Of a DNA stretch of 37,855 bases, positions 33,504 through 37,855 are shown one piece after another. The position numbers were made by a program, and so were the translations under genes. The stretch comes from Treponema sp. Lineage in GTDB: Bacteria > Spirochaetota > Spirochaetia > Treponematales > Treponemataceae. The notes beneath the pieces were generated by a model that ran no database searches, was not told where the DNA came from, and was given only the letters and a program-made list of their open reading frames with translations. Location of the stretch: NCBI GenBank assembly GCA_024691105.1, contig JAILNY010000074.1:1-37855 (forward strand), written 5' to 3'. Numbering within the stretch: the first letter of the stretch is position 1; each line of letters opens with the position of its first letter.

Positions 33504-33545
33504 ATTAAAATAAATAACAATTTGTTTAGTTACAGGAAGAATTTT

Positions 33546-34427
33546 ATGAGCGCACAGATTATTGACGGAAAAGCAATTGCAAAAAGTGTGAGAGATGATG
33601 TTGCAAAAAAGGTAAGCGAGCTTAAATCAAAGGGAATAAATCCCTGCCTTGCAGTAATTCTGGTTGGTGAAAATCCTGCAAGCGTTTCTTACGTTACAGG
33701 AAAGCAAAAGGCTTTAGCCGAAGCCGGAATGACAGATAGAAGCGTTCATCTTCCTGAGAGCACAACAGAAGAAGAGCTTTTGTCTTTAATCGAAAAGCTT
33801 AACAACGATACAAGTGTAAATGGAATTCTGGTTCAGCTTCCGCTTCCAAAGCATATTAACGAAGACCGCGTGATTATGGCAATAAAACCGGAAAAGGACG
33901 TTGACGGATTCCATCCGGTAAATGTCGGAAACCTTATGATTGGTCGTCCGGGATTTTTGCCTTGTACTCCGCACGGGGTTGTCGTTCTTTTAGAGAAAAT
34001 GGGAATTGAAACAAGCGGAAAGCACTGTGTAATTGTCGGACGCTCTAACATCGTTGGAAAGCCGCTTGCAATTTTGATGTCTTCAAAAAAAGTAAATTCA
34101 ACTGTAACAATCTGTCATACAGGAACAAAAAACATGGCAGAAATCGTAAAGCAGGCAGATATTGTAGTTGCCGCTGCAGGTCATGTCAGCACTGTGACAC
34201 GCGATATGGTAAAGCCGGGCGCTGTTGTAATTGATGTCGGCGTTAATAGAATTCCTGACAGCACAAAAAAAAGCGGCTTTCGTCTTGTGGGCGATGTTGA
34301 ATATGAACCGATTTCAGAAGTTGCATCGTTTATTACACCGGTGCCGGGCGGAGTTGGTCCTATGACAATTGCAATGCTTATGGCAAATACTCTTGAAGCG
34401 GCAGAAAAACAGAACGGACTTTTATAG
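33546..34427 (+). CDS. folD: bifunctional methylenetetrahydrofolate dehydrogenase/cyclohydrolase
   Basis: FolD converts 5,10-methylene-THF to 10-formyl-THF in two steps with NADP. The start ATG 33546 (MSAQIIDGKAIAKSV) has SD AGGAAGA; the frame is open further up, but the upstream 20 residues do not fit the family. The 293-aa product has catalytic Tyr49 and Lys53 in YVTGKQK, GILVQLPLP, PEKDVDGFHPVN, CTPHGVV, the nucleotide loop VGRSNIVGKPLA, and PGGVGPMTIAML. Everything matches a normal enzyme. miaB follows after 40 bp, so the two may be co-transcribed. It supplies one-carbon units for purines and fMet. Confidence 0.96.
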   Translation: MSAQIIDGKAIAKSVRDDVAKKVSELKSKGINPCLAVILVGENPASVSYVTGKQKALAEAGMTDRSVHLPESTTEEELLSLIEKLNNDTSVNGILVQLPLPKHINEDRVIMAIKPEKDVDGFHPVNVGNLMIGRPGFLPCTPHGVVVLLEKMGIETSGKHCVIVGRSNIVGKPLAILMSSKKVNSTVTICHTGTKNMAEIVKQADIVVAAAGHVSTVTRDMVKPGAVVIDVGVNRIPDSTKKSGFRLVGDVEYEPISEVASFITPVPGGVGPMTIAMLMANTLEAAEKQNGLL

Positions 34428-34467
34428 AGCGCGACGTTCGAGTGATGCGCGATTTTTAGGATTTTTT

Positions 34468-35853
34468 ATGACTTATTTTTTTGAAACTTATGGCTGTCAG
34501 ATGAATATTGCAGAGTCTGCCGCTGTTGAGCAGCTTTTGATTGCGCGCGGCTGGACAAAGGCAGAAGATGTTCAGACAGCGGATTTAGTAATTATAAATA
34601 CCTGCTCTGTGCGACAGACTGCCGAAAACCGTATCTTTGGTCGCCTCGGATGGTTTACAGGCCTTAAGGCTCTCCGTGAAAAAAAGCCCGGCGCAAAATC
34701 AAAGACGCTTGAACTTGCCGCAGAATATGTCAAAGACAAGGCAAAGCCATTGACGCTTGTTGTAATGGGATGTATGGCAGAGCGTTTATTAAAGTCTCTT
34801 AAAAAAGATTATCCTGTTGTAGATTATGTAGTCGGAACTTATGCAAAAAAACAGTTTGGCGAAATTATAACCGCTATCGAAAACGGTACAAGTTCAAAAG
34901 ACTTAAAACTTGTAAATGACCCTGACGGTTATGAGTTTTCTTCTATCTCTCTTGAACCGGGCTCGTTCAGTGCCTTTGTTCCTATCATGCACGGCTGCAA
35001 TAATTTTTGTACTTACTGTATCGTTCCGTATGTTCGTGGCCGCGAAAAAAGCCGCAGCGTAGATTCAATTTTAAAAGAAATAGATTTTCTTTCTAAGAAC
35101 GGCGTAAAAGAGATTACGCTTCTCGGACAGAATGTAAATTCTTACTCGTTTGAAGGAACGGACTTTCCGGCATTGCTTGAGATTATCTGCAATCATATAG
35201 AAGAAACTAAAAGCTGCATCGGCTGGGTTCGATTTATGTCGAGTCATCCAAAGGACTTGTCCGAAAAACTTATTGATGTTATCGCAAAGCGCAAACAGCT
35301 TTGTCATCATATTCATCTTGCAATGCAGCATGGCTCGACAAAGGTTTTGCGCGAGATGAACCGCCGCTACACACGCGAAGAATATCTTTCGCTCGTAAAA
35401 AAAATCCGCGATAAGATTGCAGACGTTTCGCTTACGACTGACATCATGGTCGGATTCCCTGGCGAGAGCGAAGAGGACTTTAACGACGTTCTTTCTATCA
35501 TGAATGAAATTCTATACGAAAATGCATTTATGTATTACTATAATCCAAGGGAAGGAACTCCTGCCAGCATGCGCGAAGACCAGATTGATGTCGAAGTAAA
35601 AAAAGAAAGACTGCAGCGTGTTATTGATTTGCAGTTAGAGATTACTAAAGGTCAGATGGAAAAACGCGTAGGAAACGTTACAACGGTTCTTGCAGAAAGT
35701 GTAAGCCGCGATAACGAAAATGAGCTTTTAGGAAAGACTCCACAGGATGAACGTGTTGCTTTTGCCGCTGACAAAAAGCTTATCGGACAATTTGTTAAGG
35801 TAAAACTTGACAGCCTTAGTGGTAATACATTCCGTGGAACTTTAGCTGAATAA
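34468..35853 (+). CDS. miaB: tRNA methylthiotransferase MiaB
   Basis: MiaB is the radical-SAM enzyme that adds the 2-methylthio group to i6A37 in tRNAs reading U-starting codons. The true start is ATG 34468 (MTYFFETYGCQMN, SD TAGGA); an earlier in-frame ATG at 34369 lies inside folD. Of 461 residues, the N-terminal UPF0004 domain gives Cys10, Cys46 and Cys102 for the auxiliary cluster; Cys177, Cys181 and Cys184 (HGCNNFCTYC) form the radical-SAM cluster. VPYVRGREKSR, FMSSHP, MQHGS and TTDIMVGFPGE are diagnostic, and a TRAM domain ends the protein. A lysine-rich insert at about 70-95 precedes the third cysteine. With MnmA, this region carries two anticodon-loop thiolation enzymes. Confidence 0.96.
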   Translation: MTYFFETYGCQMNIAESAAVEQLLIARGWTKAEDVQTADLVIINTCSVRQTAENRIFGRLGWFTGLKALREKKPGAKSKTLELAAEYVKDKAKPLTLVVMGCMAERLLKSLKKDYPVVDYVVGTYAKKQFGEIITAIENGTSSKDLKLVNDPDGYEFSSISLEPGSFSAFVPIMHGCNNFCTYCIVPYVRGREKSRSVDSILKEIDFLSKNGVKEITLLGQNVNSYSFEGTDFPALLEIICNHIEETKSCIGWVRFMSSHPKDLSEKLIDVIAKRKQLCHHIHLAMQHGSTKVLREMNRRYTREEYLSLVKKIRDKIADVSLTTDIMVGFPGESEEDFNDVLSIMNEILYENAFMYYYNPREGTPASMREDQIDVEVKKERLQRVIDLQLEITKGQMEKRVGNVTTVLAESVSRDNENELLGKTPQDERVAFAADKKLIGQFVKVKLDSLSGNTFRGTLAE

Positions 35854-35887
35854 ATATGAACAGACTGTTTTTATAGAGGGTGTTGAT

Positions 35888-36286
35888 ATGGTTTTTAGAT
35901 TGATATGTTTTATTGCCGCTGTCGTTTTACTGGCGTTTTACACAGGCTTTAATCTTGATAACAAAGGGGACATCTGGTTCTTTTTTACGACCTTTAAAAA
36001 TGTTCCTGTATTTATGAACTCTCTCATTTCATTTGCGTTTGGTATTTTGTGCGCACTTCCTTTTGCGTTTGTGCGCCGTTATAAAAAGTCGCGCGACCTT
36101 GAAGAAAAAGAAAAGAAAGTATCTGCAAAAAAACAGAAAAAGCTTTCTTCCGAGACTTCTTCTGACGTAGTGAATTCTAACAATGACGAATCGTCAAATT
36201 CAAAAAGAAAATCGATTTTAGATAAAATTCAAAAACTAAAAAAACAGCCTTCCTCTGCCGAAACTAAGACTGTAGATGAAGACTAA
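35888..36286 (+). CDS. small LapA-like membrane protein
   Basis: This 132-aa protein has two hydrophobic helices, about 3-20 (FRLICFIAAVVLLAFYTGF) and 43-62 (MNSLISFAFGILCALPFAF), separated by a short polar stretch with the N-x-D-x-x-x LapA-type turn. A highly charged cytoplasmic tail follows (RRYKKSRDLEEKEKKVSAKK and Ser/Lys-rich to the end). The layout matches LapA/YciS-type proteins, whose E. coli members take part in lipopolysaccharide control with LapB; treponemes lack typical LPS, so the role here is unclear. SD AGAGGG. It is 34 bp from miaB and 20 bp from the SPOR gene, so an operon is likely. Confidence 0.7.
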   Translation: MVFRLICFIAAVVLLAFYTGFNLDNKGDIWFFFTTFKNVPVFMNSLISFAFGILCALPFAFVRRYKKSRDLEEKEKKVSAKKQKKLSSETSSDVVNSNNDESSNSKRKSILDKIQKLKKQPSSAETKTVDED

Positions 36287-36306
36287 AGTCTTTTAAGGTA
36301 GTTTTA

Positions 36307-37398
36307 ATGAAGAAATTTTGTTTTGTACTTGGATTTTTATTTTGCACCTCATTTGCATTTGCGCAGAACGGAGCTGTCAAATATATTGAAAAAGCACTTA
36401 CGATGGATACTGTTGAAGAATCTATCGCTTATCTTAAAAAAAGCGTAGTCCCGCTTGAAAATTCGTGCGATTGCCGGATTCTCTATGCATTTATTGGTTC
36501 ACTTTCGGAACAGGCATCCCTTTATTCTGAAGCCTCATTAGCTTTTGCAAACGCGGCAGGCTACTCTGTAGATCAGACTCAGATAAACTCGTTCGTATTA
36601 AAGACCGACGCAAAGCCTGCTGAACTTATTGTTTACAATCTTTTAAAAAAGACAACAAGCGTTCTTGTTCTTGATGCAGTGCGCTGCTCGTTAAATGCAG
36701 GAGATTCAAAGACTGCATTAAATTATCTTAATTCTTCTATAAGAAATTCTAAAAACGAAAAAATCCTGGCAAAGATAAAACTTTACGAATTATGGGCCAG
36801 GCTTTGCGACGCAGAAGAAGTAAAGGATCTTGATGAGATAATCATTTTACTTAAGGCTTACTCTTCTATGCCGAGCATGCAGAGTGAGCAGCCTGCCGTT
36901 CTTTTTACGTTATGGTATATCAGTTCTGATTCCGGCGCTGCCGACGCGCTTGTTAAAAAATTTCCTTACAGCGCAGAAGCAAGTGTCGTTACCGGAAAGA
37001 CTTCTCTTATGCCGACTCCATTCTGGTTTTTTGTTCCGAGAAAGGGCAACGCGCTCGGCAGCGCCAATGATAAAAGGGCAAGTGATGTAAAAGGGGACAG
37101 CTCAGGTGGTGCTGGTAATTCTGGTAGTACCGGAAGTGCCGGTAATACGGTAAGCGCCGGCTCGGGTAGTGCTGGCAGCGAAAAGGTTAAGAGGCAGCAG
37201 GTTGGATTTTTTGGTGCAAAGGATAATGCTCAGGCGCTTGTTGACCGCTTAAAGGAAAAAGGTTTTAAAGCCTACATAGAAGAAGAAGTCCGCCCGTCAG
37301 GAAATAAATACTTTATTGTAATCGTTAACGAGAACGAGCAGGGCAATATGGGCTTACAATTAAAGACTGCGGGCTTTGACTGCTATCCGATTTATTAA
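36307..37398 (+). CDS. exported TPR-like protein with C-terminal SPOR domain
   Basis: Residues 1-19 are a signal peptide (FCFVLGFLFCTSFAFA, cut before QN). Residues 20-235 are helical, with repeat-like pairs (YIEKALTMDTVEESIAYLKK; LYSEASLAFANAAGY; KTALNYLNSSIRN), probably TPR-type. A Gly/Ser/Ala linker at about 260-290 (SGGAGNSGSTGSAGN) leads to a SPOR domain at about 293-363 (QQVGFFGAKDNAQALVDRLK, then FIVIVNENE). SPOR domains bind denuded septal peptidoglycan, so a role in division or cell-wall remodelling in the periplasm is likely. The stop TAA (36-38 of TTAA at 37395-37398) overlaps the stop of the convergent gene. Start ATG 36307 with SD AAGG. Confidence 0.82.
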   Translation: MKKFCFVLGFLFCTSFAFAQNGAVKYIEKALTMDTVEESIAYLKKSVVPLENSCDCRILYAFIGSLSEQASLYSEASLAFANAAGYSVDQTQINSFVLKTDAKPAELIVYNLLKKTTSVLVLDAVRCSLNAGDSKTALNYLNSSIRNSKNEKILAKIKLYELWARLCDAEEVKDLDEIIILLKAYSSMPSMQSEQPAVLFTLWYISSDSGAADALVKKFPYSAEASVVTGKTSLMPTPFWFFVPRKGNALGSANDKRASDVKGDSSGGAGNSGSTGSAGNTVSAGSGSAGSEKVKRQQVGFFGAKDNAQALVDRLKEKGFKAYIEEEVRPSGNKYFIVIVNENEQGNMGLQLKTAGFDCYPIY

Positions 37399-37855
37399 TC
37401 ATTTGAATTTAAATCTGCGTCTTCTGTTTTCTGTTCAGGCGCAGGTTCCTGTTTGCTTTCTGTAATTTCTTTTGTATTTAAAAGCATATTCAATACAGTA
37501 AAAAATAAAATTACAGTCAGCGGTCCAAGAATAAGACCATTCATTCCAAATACTTTAATTCCGCCTAAAATCGCAAAAAAGATTACAAGCGGATGAACGT
37601 TTATTCTGTCTTTTAAAAGGAATGGGCGCAAAAAATTATCCAATAAGCTTACGCAGAAACCGCATAAAATTAAAAATAAAATTCCCTTGAACATCGTTGT
37701 TGTAAGGCACATTACAATTCCAATCGGAACCCAGACAATTGCCGCTCCAAACAAAGGAACAAAAGAAGCAAACATCAATACAACAGAAAACAAAAGAGCA
37801 CCCTGTACTTTAAAAATTGACATGATGATAAATGATACAATTCCCTGATAGAGCG
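37395..37855 (-). CDS. AI-2E/PerM-family transporter, C-terminal part (cut by window edge)
   Basis: The reading frame continues without a stop from the right edge, so the ATG at 37823 is internal and only the C-terminal ~153 residues are visible. They contain the family's conserved re-entrant and helix region: LYQGIVSFIIMSIFKVQGALL, ASFVPLFGAAIVWVPIGIVM (the family's 'IP..G...G..PA' element), a loop with DNFLRPFLLKDR, the helix HPLVIFFAILGGIKVFGMNGLILGPL (matching 'H.l.vl..llgG...fG..G.llgp') and a charged tail. The family exports or imports small molecules or ions; named substrates vary and should not be assumed. Convergent with the SPOR gene. Confidence 0.85.
   Translation of the reverse strand, partial: LYQGIVSFIIMSIFKVQGALLFSVVLMFASFVPLFGAAIVWVPIGIVMCLTTTMFKGILFLILCGFCVSLLDNFLRPFLLKDRINVHPLVIFFAILGGIKVFGMNGLILGPLTVILFFTVLNMLLNTKEITESKQEPAPEQKTEDADLNSND

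Noticed and set aside
33486..33545. Longer folD start
   Set aside because: The extra 20 residues do not match FolD, while ATG 33546 has a good ribosome-binding site and the usual N-terminus. The upstream codons also lie in the inverted-repeat region.
34428..34460. Terminator after folD
   Set aside because: The GCGCGA copies are mainly direct rather than inverted, and a stem of only about 4 bp can form; probably no termination between folD and miaB.
34369..34467. Longer miaB start inside folD
   Set aside because: The MTYFFETYGCQMN start at 34468 matches the family and has its own SD; the upstream extension is an out-of-frame reading of the folD end.
1..37855. tRNA, rRNA or CRISPR arrays
   Set aside because: No cloverleaf, rRNA-like segment or regularly spaced direct repeat was seen in the intergenic regions.

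Overview
The window looks like chromosomal DNA of a host-associated Treponema (Spirochaetota), moderately AT-rich. Evidence: a giant SpiroCoCo-type coiled-coil protein; a CarD regulator with a long poly-Asp tail; several lipoproteins with loose spirochaete lipoboxes (VSSC, FFSC, FTGC); a small outer-membrane barrel ending in Phe next to folD, an arrangement reminiscent of the T. pallidum TP0733 region; and large SUMF1-fold lipoproteins of the kind treponemes carry. No rRNA, tRNA, CRISPR, transposase or prophage gene was seen.

Layout. 1-429: tail of a cut-off gene and a small ORF. 480-12143 (+): mnmA, a 1533-aa double activase/dehydratase-like protein, an exported protein, a HAD phosphatase and the 1192-aa coiled-coil protein, ending at a terminator that faces ispDF. 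12236-14148 (-): carD-ispDF. 14219-16123 (+): a DEAD-box helicase divergent from carD; both read from promoters that share one palindromic -35 box. 16167-19881 (-): an operon of a receiver-like/HATPase/cNMP-binding protein, an RqcH/NFACT protein and a possible membrane protein. 19958-26222 (-): two adjacent lipoproteins, each with about four SUMF1-type modules. 26241-31498 (-): ilvB, adk and rarA fused to an extra C-terminal domain, separated by structured intergenic DNA. 31723-33422 (-): an outer-membrane barrel and a lipoprotein. 33546-37398 (+): folD, miaB, a LapA-like protein and a SPOR-domain protein, meeting a truncated AI-2E-family gene at the right edge.

The genes mix housekeeping functions (wobble-uridine thiolation by MnmA, A37 modification by MiaB, isoprenoid precursors by IspDF, one-carbon metabolism by FolD, branched-chain amino acids by IlvB, nucleotide balance by Adk, stalled-ribosome rescue by RqcH, fork repair by RarA) with spirochaete envelope and cytoskeleton-like genes. 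The best leads are: (1) near-consensus promoters whose -10 box lies only 6-12 nt before the start codon of at least five genes, implying widespread leaderless mRNA; (2) a carD/helicase divergent promoter pair sharing one -35 hexamer; (3) an MnmA in which the DxxC...C ligand pattern appears swapped to CxxC...D; (4) the tandem SUMF1-module lipoproteins, whose second gene starts inside a terminator-like hairpin; (5) two nested-hairpin intergenic elements; and (6) a possible leader-peptide attenuator before ilvB.
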